This document shows positions 18,103-26,563 of a stretch of 64,000 bases of DNA, piece by piece. Position numbers and translations under genes: made by a program. Each line of letters begins with the position of its first letter. The stretch's first letter is position 1. Source of the DNA: Photobacterium damselae. Its GTDB lineage: Bacteria; Pseudomonadota; Gammaproteobacteria; Enterobacterales; Vibrionaceae. The DNA is taken from positions 62,001 through 126,000 of the forward strand of contig NZ_PYOG01000003.1 in NCBI RefSeq assembly GCF_003026815.1. Reading direction: 5' to 3'. The notes beneath the pieces are model-generated. The model was not told the DNA's origin, made no database searches, and saw only the letters and a program-made list of their open reading frames with translations.

Positions 18103-18789
18103 TTATTTTGCGTTAAAGATCTGGCTCGTTTCTAATTGCGTCATTGAGCGAATTTGACGCCACACAAAATAGAAAATACCAAACATCATCAACATTGATG
18201 GAATAGCGATCATTGGGTAACTTAGAAGAGTTAAGCGGCCAAGTTCTTCATTAAATGCTTCAGTACCCGTAGGGCTGGTTACTATCATCTTAGCAAGTAC
18301 ATAATTCATTACTGACGAAAATACGAATGTACTAGCAAATAGATAATTGGAAACCGTCAAACAACGATCAAATTCAGCTTCTTTATTCACTTCTGATAAA
18401 CGTGTTTTAATGGTCTCTAGATTCAATACGGTATCATTTAAAATCATCTTCTTAACGATAGGATATCGAGTGAAGCTCGAACCCAATACAACAAGACCAA
18501 TCACACCAGGAATAAAGGCTTCTTTGATAGCCAACCACTTGTTGTCTAACTCTAATAAACCAATACCACCTGTCATCAAAACACTCACGATACCCAGTAG
18601 CGAAATGAAGTTATATTTTTTATAGCGGATCAGTTCATAACCGCCAAAAGCAATAGGGAAAGCGAGGGCAACCAGCAAAGCACCTACCGCACCAAGGTCC
18701 TGTTCACCGCTGAATTTCATCAAAATAACCGACGGTACGATTACATTGAAAATAATCTCACTAAGTGGGCTGTTTTTCTTTTCAGTCAT
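18103..18789 (-). CDS. Integral membrane protein, VC0807-like family
   Basis: 228 residues with about five or six hydrophobic segments (ALLVALAFPIAFGGYELI, FISLLGIVSVLMTGGIGLL, AFIPGVIGLVVLGSS, YLFASTFVFSSVMNYVLA, PMIAIPSMLMMFGIFYFVW). It resembles the conserved Vibrio family called VC0807, sometimes labelled intracellular-septation-A-like; that link is from memory of the family, not computed. No catalytic motif is visible. It is a single gene, convergent with the VanZ-like gene. Confidence 0.6.
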   Translation of the reverse strand: MTEKKNSPLSEIIFNVIVPSVILMKFSGEQDLGAVGALLVALAFPIAFGGYELIRYKKYNFISLLGIVSVLMTGGIGLLELDNKWLAIKEAFIPGVIGLVVLGSSFTRYPIVKKMILNDTVLNLETIKTRLSEVNKEAEFDRCLTVSNYLFASTFVFSSVMNYVLAKMIVTSPTGTEAFNEELGRLTLLSYPMIAIPSMLMMFGIFYFVWRQIRSMTQLETSQIFNAK

Positions 18790-18972
18790 AATAAATTGTT
18801 ATTCTCTGAATCCTGTCTCTTAAAGTCACTTGGGTATAGTGTGATACCTGCAAGTTCACTGTAAAGCGTAATATAGTTACAAACTATTACATGCTAACTG
18901 TGCTCTATCACTAGGTGCGAATTAAACTTGCTTCATAATCTAAAGTCTATGCCATTAATATGAAATGTAAAT

Positions 18973-18994
18973 AAATGTGACCTTGATAACATTA
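18973..18994. promoter_or_regulatory. Candidate CRP binding site
   Basis: AAATGTGA-CCTTGA-TAACATTA matches the CRP consensus TGTGA-N6-TCACA with one core mismatch. It lies in the 492-bp gap between the VC0807-like gene and arcC, about 185 bp from the former and 290 bp from the latter. The rest of that gap (18790-19281) shows nothing else I recognise. Confidence 0.4.
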
Positions 18995-19281
18995 TCGCAT
19001 CATTTATTTTGGTGTTAACGAAGGAAACTTATTCATTTACATAGAATCAATATTTCGCAACTAAGGCAACACTCCTTAAATCTATTATTCATCCAGAATA
19101 TTTAGGCAAATTATATAGTTGTATCATCAATAGCATCTAATTCTTTTATATAAAAAGTTACGACTTAAATCACATATCCGTTACAACTAAAACTATATTC
19201 TGCCCCACATACACCAAAAGAGTGTTGTCCTCAAAAGCCAATTTTTTGGGGGATAAATTAAATTTATATGGAGATACGATC

Positions 19282-20211
19282 ATGCGCATAGTTTTAGCAT
19301 TAGGTGGCAACGCCCTACTCGCTCGCGGGCAAGCATTAACAGCAGAAAATCAAAGAGATAACATAAGAAAAGCCGCAGCAAGTATTGCGTCTATCGCTAA
19401 AGATAACGAAATCATTATAGTCCATGGTAATGGGCCTCAAGTTGGCCTACTGATGGAACAAAACGCCGCATATCAAGAATACTCTCCTGAAACTACACCT
19501 TATCCTATGGATGTATTAGGTTCACAAACATGCGGTATGGTTGGTTATATGCTGCAGCAAGAGTTACGAAATATTGATACCGAACTATCGGTGGCAACAC
19601 TCATAACTCAAACAGTAGTAAGCCGAGAAGACAGTGCGTTTGCAAACCCAACAAAGTTTGTCGGTCCAGTTTACACAAAAGAAAGTGCAACAGAGATCAT
19701 GCAAACCAGCGATAAAATTTTCAAAGAAGATGGTCAATACTACCGCCGCGTAGTTCCATCGCCAAAACCAACAGATATTGTCGAATTAAAACAAATTGAG
19801 ACACTGGTAAAAGCAGATAATGTTGTTATTGCATGTGGTGGTGGTGGCGTACCTGTTTGCTTTGAAAATGGTACAAGCTCTGGGGTTGAATGCGTAATTG
19901 ATAAAGATCTTACTGCCGAGCTTCTTGCAGAAAAGATCAATGCTGATCTCTTTATTATTCTGACTGATGGTTCTGTTTATAAAAACTACGGCAAAGAAGA
20001 TCAAGCTGAAATGCGTCGTGCAACTCCAGCAGGTTTATCTGAATTTAATTTCCCTGCTGGCTCAATGGGTCCTAAGATCGATGCTGTATGTCAGTTTGTG
20101 AACTCAGGTCGCGGCAATGCTGCTATTGGTTCGCTGTTTGAACTTGATAAAATTATCGTTAATGAAGCTGGAACTCTAATTACCCAAGGCGAAGGTATTA
20201 TCTATTACTAA
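19282..20211 (+). CDS. arcC: Carbamate kinase
   Basis: About 309 residues from the ATG at 19282, chosen for GGAG at 19269-19272. Carbamate kinase makes ATP and carbamate from carbamoyl phosphate and ADP. Family motifs: RIVLALGGNALL, IVHGNGPQVGLL, PYPMDVLGSQTCGMVGYMLQ, VIACGGGGVPV, IDKDLTAELLA, and GSMGPKIDAVC. It normally ends the arginine deiminase or another carbamoyl-forming pathway, but no arcA, arcB or transporter gene lies on either side, so its source of carbamoyl phosphate is elsewhere in the genome. A hairpin follows the stop. Confidence 0.93.
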   Translation: MRIVLALGGNALLARGQALTAENQRDNIRKAAASIASIAKDNEIIIVHGNGPQVGLLMEQNAAYQEYSPETTPYPMDVLGSQTCGMVGYMLQQELRNIDTELSVATLITQTVVSREDSAFANPTKFVGPVYTKESATEIMQTSDKIFKEDGQYYRRVVPSPKPTDIVELKQIETLVKADNVVIACGGGGVPVCFENGTSSGVECVIDKDLTAELLAEKINADLFIILTDGSVYKNYGKEDQAEMRRATPAGLSEFNFPAGSMGPKIDAVCQFVNSGRGNAAIGSLFELDKIIVNEAGTLITQGEGIIYY

Positions 20212-20238
20212 TCCTAGGTAAGCGAGTCACGCCTTAAT

Positions 20239-20297
20239 AAAGCGCAGTTATGTCGGTTTCAGCTAGAAACACTATACTTCATTGCTGCGCTTTTCAA
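20239..20297 (+). terminator. Terminator after arcC
   Basis: AAAGCGCAG (20239-20247) pairs with CTGCGCTTT (20285-20293), followed by T's. The large loop holds a second hairpin, GTTTC-AGCTA-GAAAC (20256-20270). Confidence 0.6.
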
Positions 20298-20335
20298 TTT
20301 GTCACTAAGAATAAAACATCATTCGAATACAAACC

Positions 20336-20424
20336 AAAAAAAAGCCCCCACTCTTCTTGGAGGCTGAGCCAATTCTCAGTGTTGCCACTGATTCCATCAC
20401 AAGTTACTCATCCCTTCTAGCTCA
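20336..20424 (-). ncRNA. Candidate small RNA with own promoter and terminator
   Basis: On the minus strand, TGGTATAAA (20439-20431) is an extended -10 element, placing a start near 20424. The transcript of about 89 nt would fold into CAGTG-GCAA-CACTG, then CTGAG-AATTGG-CTCAG, and end with AGCCTCCA / TGGGGGCT (20365-20343) and eight T's. The last stem pairs fully only as minus-strand RNA (one G-U that would be a C-A mismatch on the other strand), which fixes the strand. It has no start codon with a ribosome site. I do not recognise it as a named RNA; it could also be the 3' end of a transcript from the small ORF at 20474-20590. Confidence 0.5.
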
Positions 20425-20473
20425 CAAAATTTTATACCATTAACTCAATGGTAATTATCGGCAATGAATAAAT

Positions 20474-20590
20474 CTATGTCGAAAAAATCGTTATACATTC
20501 CGATAATTGGTAACCAATATAGGCTGGAACAACAATCGTCCCTAGCAGTGTTATCAAAATCATCGCAATGCGCGTTACAATCTTTTTCAT
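20474..20590 (-). CDS. Possible 38-residue membrane peptide
   Basis: An ATG at 20590 opens a 38-codon frame: a basic start (MKKIVTR), a hydrophobic segment (IAMILITLLGTIVVPAYIG) and a short polar tail ending at TAG 20474. It looks like a single-pass inner-membrane peptide. The ribosome site is weak (TTTGGTT), so coding is uncertain. It lies about 50 nt upstream of the candidate small RNA on the same strand. Confidence 0.3.
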   Translation of the reverse strand: MKKIVTRIAMILITLLGTIVVPAYIGYQLSECITIFST

Positions 20591-20698
20591 AACCAAATGA
20601 CAACACTCAAAATGACAATGAAGTCGATTACTCATAATCATACTTCTCAGCGATTTCTCTACTTTACGTGTTTCATCTAGTGAGATAAATACTCATTA

Positions 20699-20737
20699 AC
20701 AAACAGATTGTTGCACCTAGAATAACAATCTGTTTGT
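20699..20737. repeat. 14-bp perfect inverted repeat
   Basis: ACAAACAGATTGTT (20699-20712) and AACAATCTGTTTGT (20724-20737) are exact complements with an 11-nt spacer. No T run follows on either strand. It lies in the 777-bp gap 20212-20988; between it and the terminator at 20913 I see nothing further. Confidence 0.6.
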
Positions 20738-20912
20738 CATATAACCAATATAGAACAAAGTGGCGATAAAAAGTCTTACTCATGTCTTTTTTGATGAAAT
20801 TAACAACAGTAATATTTCTTTTTTAGAACAACTTTACGAAAATATGCAAAAAGTATTTTTACTAGAAGAGATTAGTGGGCGTTTGATCAATAACAGATGA
20901 GCATTCACATAT

Positions 20913-20953
20913 AACTAAAAAACCACCCCATAATAGTAAAGTGGTTTTTAGTT
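20913..20953 (-). terminator. Terminator after the DmsC-like gene
   Basis: AACTAAAAAACCAC (20913-20926) and GTGGTTTTTAGTT (20941-20953) pair with a one-base bulge. Read on the minus strand the hairpin follows the DmsC-like gene, whose stop is at 20989, and ends in a T-rich arm. Confidence 0.7.
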
Positions 20954-20988
20954 AAAATAAGGGACTAATTGTCTAACAAAAAGGGATT

Positions 20989-21747
20989 TTAATACCCTAC
21001 AGCAGCGCCATAAGAAGATAAAAAGATCAGAAAAATAGCAAATGCCATGACATTCCAAACAGGCTTAGATTTGGTTAACAAAGGCATAAACCAAACACCT
21101 ACAGCCGCTATCAATAACCCAAGACTGATCACTTGAGCGACAAATGGACCGAGTTCGCCTTGGTTAGCTTGTGTAGCTAAATCACCAAGTTGTGGTATAC
21201 CCAATACTAAACATAGCAATGCAATACCAGCACCAATAAACGGAAGCCATGTATTAAACTCTGTGACTTTATGTTCAGCTTTCACCAAAAGAGCATGTGC
21301 TAATAACGCTCCGCCGCATAAAGTTGTGGCCACAAAATGCATTGCAACTAATAAATGGTTACTACGAAGCATAATACCAACAACAAAGTATGCGCATCCC
21401 ATAAAAATCGCACAACTTAATAATATCTTACGCGCGGTATCATTTCCCATTAGCTGCTTTTCTGCAAACCAGTACGTTAATGCCAAGGCAAAAAAAGAAA
21501 TCGCAAACAGAGTTTCTGTACCAATCGGCTTTGCTACATAGGTTTGGGAGAACATCAATGTCACTTCACGAATCACTAATGAAGCGAATAAAAGGAACCA
21601 AAGTCCAGGTAACGTGCGTTGAACACGATCATTTTGCCCAAAGCAGAGCTTACCGGTTAAGATCGCGCCACCTAAAAATAAAAATGCACCTATTGCTAAT
21701 TGAGCTAGCACACTCGACAACAATAACGGCCAATCAGACCATAACAT
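20989..21747 (-). CDS. DmsC-like membrane anchor subunit
   Basis: 252 residues with about eight membrane segments. The start, SDWPLLLSSVLAQLAIGAF, matches the DmsC N-terminus (EWPL...FTVFGQ), and LAMHFVATTLCGGALLAHALL fits a later DmsC helix. DmsC anchors a molybdenum reductase and its Fe-S subunit to the membrane and oxidises menaquinol. No catalytic (A) or Fe-S (B) gene adjoins it, so it is an orphan here, served by an unlinked partner or doing something else. The gene is divergent from rihA. Confidence 0.7.
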   Translation of the reverse strand: MLWSDWPLLLSSVLAQLAIGAFLFLGGAILTGKLCFGQNDRVQRTLPGLWFLLFASLVIREVTLMFSQTYVAKPIGTETLFAISFFALALTYWFAEKQLMGNDTARKILLSCAIFMGCAYFVVGIMLRSNHLLVAMHFVATTLCGGALLAHALLVKAEHKVTEFNTWLPFIGAGIALLCLVLGIPQLGDLATQANQGELGPFVAQVISLGLLIAAVGVWFMPLLTKSKPVWNVMAFAIFLIFLSSYGAAVGY

Positions 21748-22001
21748 AACCTAATGCTCCTAAGGTTTGTTTTCTTAATTTATGCTAATGCCATTAGCGA
21801 CTTTTTAATGCGGCGTATTGTGCCCAAATTCAAGCTAAATGAGAAGTTTTACCACCAAGGAAGTATTCTGTTAATGGTGCAATCTATACTCAAGTAGCGT
21901 CGAAATACCTAATCTAGTAAGTATGAGTGGCTGGTACACCAAGCAATGACTTTAAATATAGAGTGCTCAAAAAGACGTTATAGAAATAAAACCCTATGAT
22001 G

Positions 22002-22016
22002 GGATTAACATAATCC
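22002..22016. promoter_or_regulatory. Palindrome upstream of rihA, candidate operator
   Basis: GGATTA-ACA-TAATCC is a perfect 6-bp inverted repeat about 60 bp before the rihA start. No regulator is known for it. The rest of the 329-bp gap 21748-22076 shows no clear element. Confidence 0.35.
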
Positions 22017-22076
22017 TCTATTTTTAAATGCTACATTGGAGATATTTATTACCATAATGGTTTAATGGAGAACCCT

Positions 22077-23015
22077 ATGTTGTTACCTATTATTTGCGAT
22101 TGCGATCCTGGTCATGATGATGCCATTGCTCTTATTTTAGCGTTAAGCCGTCACGAATTAGATGTTAAAGCCGTGACAACCAGTGCAGGCAATCAAACTC
22201 CAGATAAAACACTTAACAATGCGTTACGAATATTAACTCTGTTAAACCGTACTGATATTGAAGTTGCAGGTGGAGCTAAAAAGCCGTTATCACGAGATTT
22301 AATCATTGCTCCTGATGTCCATGGCGAGTCAGGATTAGATGGACCAGAACTCCCTGATACTAAATGTAAAGCTTCATCACTTACTGCATTTGAATTAATA
22401 GCAAAAACCTTACAAGAATCTTCAGAACCAATAACTCTTGTTCCCACAGGCCCTTTGACCAACATCGCGATTTTTTTAAGCGCTTACCCTCATCTACACC
22501 GTAAAATTAAACAAATTGTTTTAATGGGAGGTGCGGCAGGTGTGGGGAATTGGTCTCCAGCGGCTGAGTTTAATATTTTTGTTGATCCAGAAGCTGCTGA
22601 TATCGTATTTAAGTCTGGAATTCCAATTGTAATGTGTGGCTTAGATGTCACCCACCAAGCGCAAATTATGGATCAAGATATTGAGCGAATCCGTGCCATT
22701 CCAAATTCTATAGCTCAATGTGTCGCAGAATTACTCGACTTCTTTATGATTTATCATCGGAATCCAAAATGGGGGTTTGAAGGTGCCCCTTTGCATGACC
22801 CTTGTACGATCGCTTGGCTATTAAAACCTGAATTATTTGATGCCCAAGACTGTTATGTCAGTATTGAAACCCAAGGTGAACATACCCAAGGTATGACTGT
22901 CGTTGATCGCTATAACGTAACAGATAAAAAGCCTAACGCTAAAGTGCTATTTAGTCTTAATCGAGAAGGTTTTGTCGATCTGCTAGTTGAGTCATTAGAA
23001 CATTATAATAAATAG
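22077..23015 (+). CDS. rihA: Pyrimidine-specific ribonucleoside hydrolase
   Basis: About 312 residues from the ATG at 22077; ATGGAGAA just upstream supplies GGAG, so the in-frame ATG at 22065 is less likely. The nucleoside hydrolase Ca2+ site DCDPGHDDA opens the protein. [30 protein letters not shown] and [14 protein letters not shown] match E. coli RihA closely, more so than RihB or RihC. It splits uridine and cytidine into base and ribose. Free ribose could enter the rbs pathway, whose genes lie 3.5 kb downstream (inference). Confidence 0.92.
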   Translation: MLLPIICDCDPGHDDAIALILALSRHELDVKAVTTSAGNQTPDKTLNNALRILTLLNRTDIEVAGGAKKPLSRDLIIAPDVHGESGLDGPELPDTKCKASSLTAFELIAKTLQESSEPITLVPTGPLTNIAIFLSAYPHLHRKIKQIVLMGGAAGVGNWSPAAEFNIFVDPEAADIVFKSGIPIVMCGLDVTHQAQIMDQDIERIRAIPNSIAQCVAELLDFFMIYHRNPKWGFEGAPLHDPCTIAWLLKPELFDAQDCYVSIETQGEHTQGMTVVDRYNVTDKKPNAKVLFSLNREGFVDLLVESLEHYNK

Positions 23016-23061
23016 CACTACACCTCTTTTTCCCAAAGAATAAAATAGACCGATAAAAAGA

Positions 23062-23091
23062 ACGCCGCTGTTATATTTCTAACAGCGGCGT
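23062..23091. terminator. Hairpin between rihA and the malic enzyme gene
   Basis: ACGCCGCTGTTA (23062-23073) and TAACAGCGGCGT (23080-23091) form a perfect 12-bp stem with a 6-nt loop. It lies between two convergent genes and probably serves both. Confidence 0.7.
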
Positions 23092-23122
23092 ATTAACTGA
23101 TTAAGAGTAGATTAAAAAATAA

Positions 23123-23224
23123 TTATACTCGACGATAAGGTAAATAAACGGGTTCCCACATTTGCTCCGCCAATAAATGTTCGATATCTTGACCGCGCAA
23201 ACAACTATTTGGATCCGTTGCTTA
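23123..23224 (-). pseudogene. Detached C-terminal tail of the malic enzyme
   Basis: Immediately after the TAA at 23224-23222 the same frame continues for 32 codons: ATDPNSCLRGQDIEHLLAEQ, then MWEPVYLPYRRV and TAA. The aromatic-basic ending is the normal malic enzyme terminus (compare W-x-x-x-Y-x-x-Y-x-R). One base change (TAA to CAA, AAA or GAA) would restore a protein of about 571 residues. Confidence 0.75.
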
Positions 23225-24838
23225 AATATGATTTAAGATCGCTTTTGCAACGGTAATAGAAACAGATTTCAAATCTCGGATATGAGGGTAAACACTGCCT
23301 TCGGCAAGATCATCTTCTGTAACACACTCAGCTAGTGCATAAGAAGCGGTTGTAAACATATCAAGAGTGATTTTTTGTGTCTTTGAAACAATGGATGCTA
23401 AACCAACCCCAGGGAAAATAAACACGTTATTTCCTTGGCCAATACGATACTCAAAACCATTATAAGTCACATTACCAAATGGACTGCCTGTTGCGACAAT
23501 CGCTTGTCCATCACTCCACTGATAAATATCTACTGGTAGCGCTTCACAATTTGCCGTTGGATTAGACAAAGGGAAAATCATCGGACGAGGTGTATATTCC
23601 ATCATCTTTTGAACATGCTCAGCTTTGAACGCCCCACCGATGCCACTGGTTCCAAGTAATACGGTTACCGGATAATTATTAAGAAGTTCGGTTAAGGTTA
23701 CTTTACCCAATTCTTCCGTGTGCCAACCTTCAGCGATATCACGCGATTTTGCATAGCGTTTCTTATACTCATCTAAGCCATCACGATCTTCAAACACTAA
23801 ACCTTGTGAATCTAGAATAAAGATTTTGTCTCGTGCCGCTTGGTGGGTACAGCCTTCTTTTAGTAAACCCGCATAAATTTGATCGGCAACACCTACACCA
23901 CCAGCCCCAGCACCATATACAACGAAGGTTTGATCAACCAACGACTCCTTCTTCATACGGCATGCGCCAAGAACACCCGCAAGAACAACAGAACCAGTGC
24001 CTTGGATATCATCATTAAATGAAGGTAAAACATCTTCATAATCGCTGAGATTATCAAAAGCATTCGATTTACTGAAATCTTCCCATTGCAAAACCGCTTT
24101 CGGGAAATGACGTTTCACCTGTTTAACAAATCGTTTAATAAAGCGTTTATATTCTTCACCACGTAGACGTTTACGAGGGATCCCTAAATACATAGGATCA
24201 TTGAGCAGCTCTTGATTATCCGTTCCAACATCTAAGGCGATAGGTAAACAGTGAGCTGGGTGAATACCAGCACCTAAAGTATAAAGAGATAGCTTACCAA
24301 TTGGGATTCCCATACCCCCAACGCCTTGGTCGCCAATACCTAGAATACCTTGGCTATCTGTTGCAACAATAATTTTGATCTCTTTACCAGCAAAATGACG
24401 AGCCATCTCACCCATCTGACTGACATTGTCTTCGGTGACGTAAAGACCTCTAGCTTTTTGATAACGATGACTAAACTCCTGACACGCCTTGCCCACCGTT
24501 GGGGTATAAATAATAGGCGTCATCTCTTCAACATGTCGAGATAGTAGCGCATAGAAAAGTGTTTCATTACGATCTTGTAAGGCACGTAAAAAGAGATACT
24601 TCTCGATATCAGTAGAGGCACTGCGGAAACCGTCATAAACACGATTAAGCTGATCTTCAAACGTTTGAACACGAGGTGGTAATAACCCGTTTAACTGAAA
24701 TGCCTCACGCTCTTCATAAGTAAATGCGGTACTCTTATTGAGGGTTCTATCATTCAGTAACTCGGTGCCAGTGAGCGAAACAGGACGAAACGCATTGCCT
24801 TGTTCATCTTTCCATCTCAGGTATTTTCCAACGGTCAT
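23222..24838 (-). CDS. NAD-dependent malic enzyme, C-terminus cut by an in-frame stop
   Basis: Malic enzyme oxidatively decarboxylates malate to pyruvate. From the ATG at 24838 (GGAG seven bases before; a GTG at 24844 is also in frame) it has 538 codons. Family motifs: IIYTPTVGKACQEFSHRYQKARGLYV, GILGIGDQGVGGMGIPIGKL, DDIQGTGSVVLAG, VVYGAGAGGVGVADQI and PLSNPTANCEA. The frame is stopped by TAA at 23224-23222, but the next 32 codons in the same frame (to TAA at 23125-23123) read like the missing C-terminus, ending WEPVYLPYRRV, as in full-length malic enzymes. So this is a late nonsense change, a sequence error, or readthrough. Activity may persist because the catalytic core is complete. It belongs to the longer-N-terminus class, not the E. 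coli MaeA type. Confidence 0.85.
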   Translation of the reverse strand: MTVGKYLRWKDEQGNAFRPVSLTGTELLNDRTLNKSTAFTYEEREAFQLNGLLPPRVQTFEDQLNRVYDGFRSASTDIEKYLFLRALQDRNETLFYALLSRHVEEMTPIIYTPTVGKACQEFSHRYQKARGLYVTEDNVSQMGEMARHFAGKEIKIIVATDSQGILGIGDQGVGGMGIPIGKLSLYTLGAGIHPAHCLPIALDVGTDNQELLNDPMYLGIPRKRLRGEEYKRFIKRFVKQVKRHFPKAVLQWEDFSKSNAFDNLSDYEDVLPSFNDDIQGTGSVVLAGVLGACRMKKESLVDQTFVVYGAGAGGVGVADQIYAGLLKEGCTHQAARDKIFILDSQGLVFEDRDGLDEYKKRYAKSRDIAEGWHTEELGKVTLTELLNNYPVTVLLGTSGIGGAFKAEHVQKMMEYTPRPMIFPLSNPTANCEALPVDIYQWSDGQAIVATGSPFGNVTYNGFEYRIGQGNNVFIFPGVGLASIVSKTQKITLDMFTTASYALAECVTEDDLAEGSVYPHIRDLKSVSITVAKAILNHI

Positions 24839-25137
24839 AACCACGCTCCATAATAGATTTATAATGACATTGAATTATTAAGCATAAAATAAATATGAAA
24901 ACAGATACTTAACTTATCAAGTGGATTGAAATATCTCATCATATCCATTGGTATCACTTTCAGTGTCAGAAAAAAATCATAGACCTCTCATTGTAATAAA
25001 AATGTGACAACGACCGATTAACTCAGTTTCTCTTGAGTAAATCTGCTAATTCTTTAACCACACCGTTATTTCATTTTGGATCATAAGGTTATTCAGTCGT
25101 ATAATGTGAAGTCTGTTAAAAATAATCGTGATCTACT

Positions 25138-25941
25138 ATGTCAATGAAGCTTGATGCCCAACTAACCCTGTTTGAAAATGGCAAAACCTTTGCTAATCCT
25201 CGTCGAATTGCACTCCTAAAAGCAATCGCTCAAACAGGCTCCATTAGCCAAGGCGCTAAAGTTGCAGGATTAAGCTATAAAGCAGCATTCGATGCAGTAA
25301 AAGATATGAACTCTCGCCCAGAGGGGCCGGTCATTCATAGTGAAAAAGGTGGCAAAGGTGGTGGCGGTGCAGAATTAACACGATTAGGACAGCGTGTTAT
25401 TCAAATGTATGAGCTGTTAGATAAAATTCAAGATATGGGCTTAAAAGCGCTCAGTGATGATAATGCCCCTCTTGATAGCTTACTGGGTGTAATGAGCCGA
25501 TTCTCACTACAAACCAGTGCTCGAAATCAACTATTTGGTCATATATCCAAAGTCGATCGCTTTGATCTACATGATGTTGTCACCATTGAGTTAGATTCTA
25601 TTCATCAAGTGATCGCAACCATTACTCACGGCAGTACAATCCGCTTACAATTAATGGAAGGCAAAGATGCTGTAGCCTTGATCAAAGGTCCTTCTATTGA
25701 AGTGTGTTTACCATCAGAAATAGAAGCTAAAGGCAAAAATTTTGATAATCAGCTACTTGGAACACTCATATCCTTTAGCCAAGACAAAGAATTTACCGAA
25801 TTAGAATTGGCATTAAGCAGTGATGTTACTGTATGTGCGCTGGTCAAAAACCAACAATTACCATCAACATCATTACAGATCGATATGCCTTTATACGCCC
25901 TGTTTGCCTCAAGCCAAGTGACTATCGCAACCCTTTGTTAA
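25138..25941 (+). CDS. modE: Molybdate-responsive regulator ModE
   Basis: 267 residues. The N-terminal winged helix is typical of ModE (RRIALLKAIAQTGSISQGAKVAGLSYKAAFDAV, then the Gly-rich wing GGKGGGGAELTRLG). Two C-terminal molybdate-binding (TOBE/MOP) repeats follow, with SARNQLFG as the MOP motif in the first. With molybdate bound, ModE represses modABC and activates molybdoenzyme genes. The molybdate transporter genes are not next to it. torCA and the DmsC-like gene in this window are plausible indirect partners. Confidence 0.92.
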   Translation: MSMKLDAQLTLFENGKTFANPRRIALLKAIAQTGSISQGAKVAGLSYKAAFDAVKDMNSRPEGPVIHSEKGGKGGGGAELTRLGQRVIQMYELLDKIQDMGLKALSDDNAPLDSLLGVMSRFSLQTSARNQLFGHISKVDRFDLHDVVTIELDSIHQVIATITHGSTIRLQLMEGKDAVALIKGPSIEVCLPSEIEAKGKNFDNQLLGTLISFSQDKEFTELELALSSDVTVCALVKNQQLPSTSLQIDMPLYALFASSQVTIATLC

Positions 25942-25947
25942 ATCACA

Positions 25948-26232
25948 TTATTCAACGCATCTACCAGTGAATGGCTGATACGTTTTTCCTTCTTGTACAC
26001 ACTGCGATAAATGCTGATAATCTTGATATTGCAAGGTTATCAGTACCATTACCATAAACAGCAAAACTAATATAGCTATCACAGCAATACTGTTTTTCTT
26101 TATTCTCAACCCATAGAGGAAACATACTATGGATATAGGAATTATGGATAAAGAAATAAACCATAGGCTATGCATTGATACCGCCATTCCTGTAACTACA
26201 TCCCTATCCTGACTCAAACCTGAACCGATCAT
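25948..26232 (-). CDS. Small membrane protein of unknown function
   Basis: Up to 94 residues, two membrane segments (SLWFISLSIIPISIVCFLYG and SIAVIAILVLLFMVMVLITL) and a short tail with two cysteines (QCVQEGKTYQPFTGRCVE) that could form a disulfide. The first ATG (26232) has no ribosome site; ATGs at 26187 or 26175 with AGGA or GGCGG upstream are better starts. I do not recognise the family. It is convergent with modE and ends 6 nt from it. Confidence 0.55.
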   Translation of the reverse strand: MIGSGLSQDRDVVTGMAVSMHSLWFISLSIIPISIVCFLYGLRIKKNSIAVIAILVLLFMVMVLITLQYQDYQHLSQCVQEGKTYQPFTGRCVE

Positions 26233-26465
26233 ACTGTTTTTGTTTTTTGGTTAGCAAAGATTTCGCCTCATATTTGCGTAAATTTACAGATAACTGACAG
26301 TTCATTAATTAAACAACGTTTTCAATTTAATTAAGTCGAATTCTATAACTATTGAACTGTGATCACCTCCAAATAATTATTCTCCTTGGCAATATTGTTA
26401 CCGATATTCATCACACTTTTTCTCTCTCTTTGCTGCAAACAATAACAGAAAAGATTACATTTCAG

Positions 26466-26497
26466 CCATCGAAACGTTTGCGTAATCGTTTCGATGG
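26466..26497. promoter_or_regulatory. LacI-type operator, probably for RbsR
   Basis: CCATCGAAACG (26466-26476) and CGTTTCGATGG (26487-26497) are perfect 11-bp arms 10 bp apart. Inside the left half, GAAACGTTTGC carries the AAACGTTT core of LacI/RbsR operators, close to the E. coli rbs operator. It lies 67 bp before rbsD, with rbsR at the end of the same cluster. The rest of the 26233-26563 gap shows only AT-rich sequence. Confidence 0.75.
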
Positions 26498-26563
26498 TGT
26501 TTTCTCAAACAGAAACATTCGCTGAAAACATCAAATAATAAAAACTCTACAAAAGGTTATCTC

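Noticed and set aside
26340..26380. CRP site before rbsD (AACTGTGATCACC)
   Set aside because: Only one half-site fits; the second half lacks the TCACA pattern at proper spacing.
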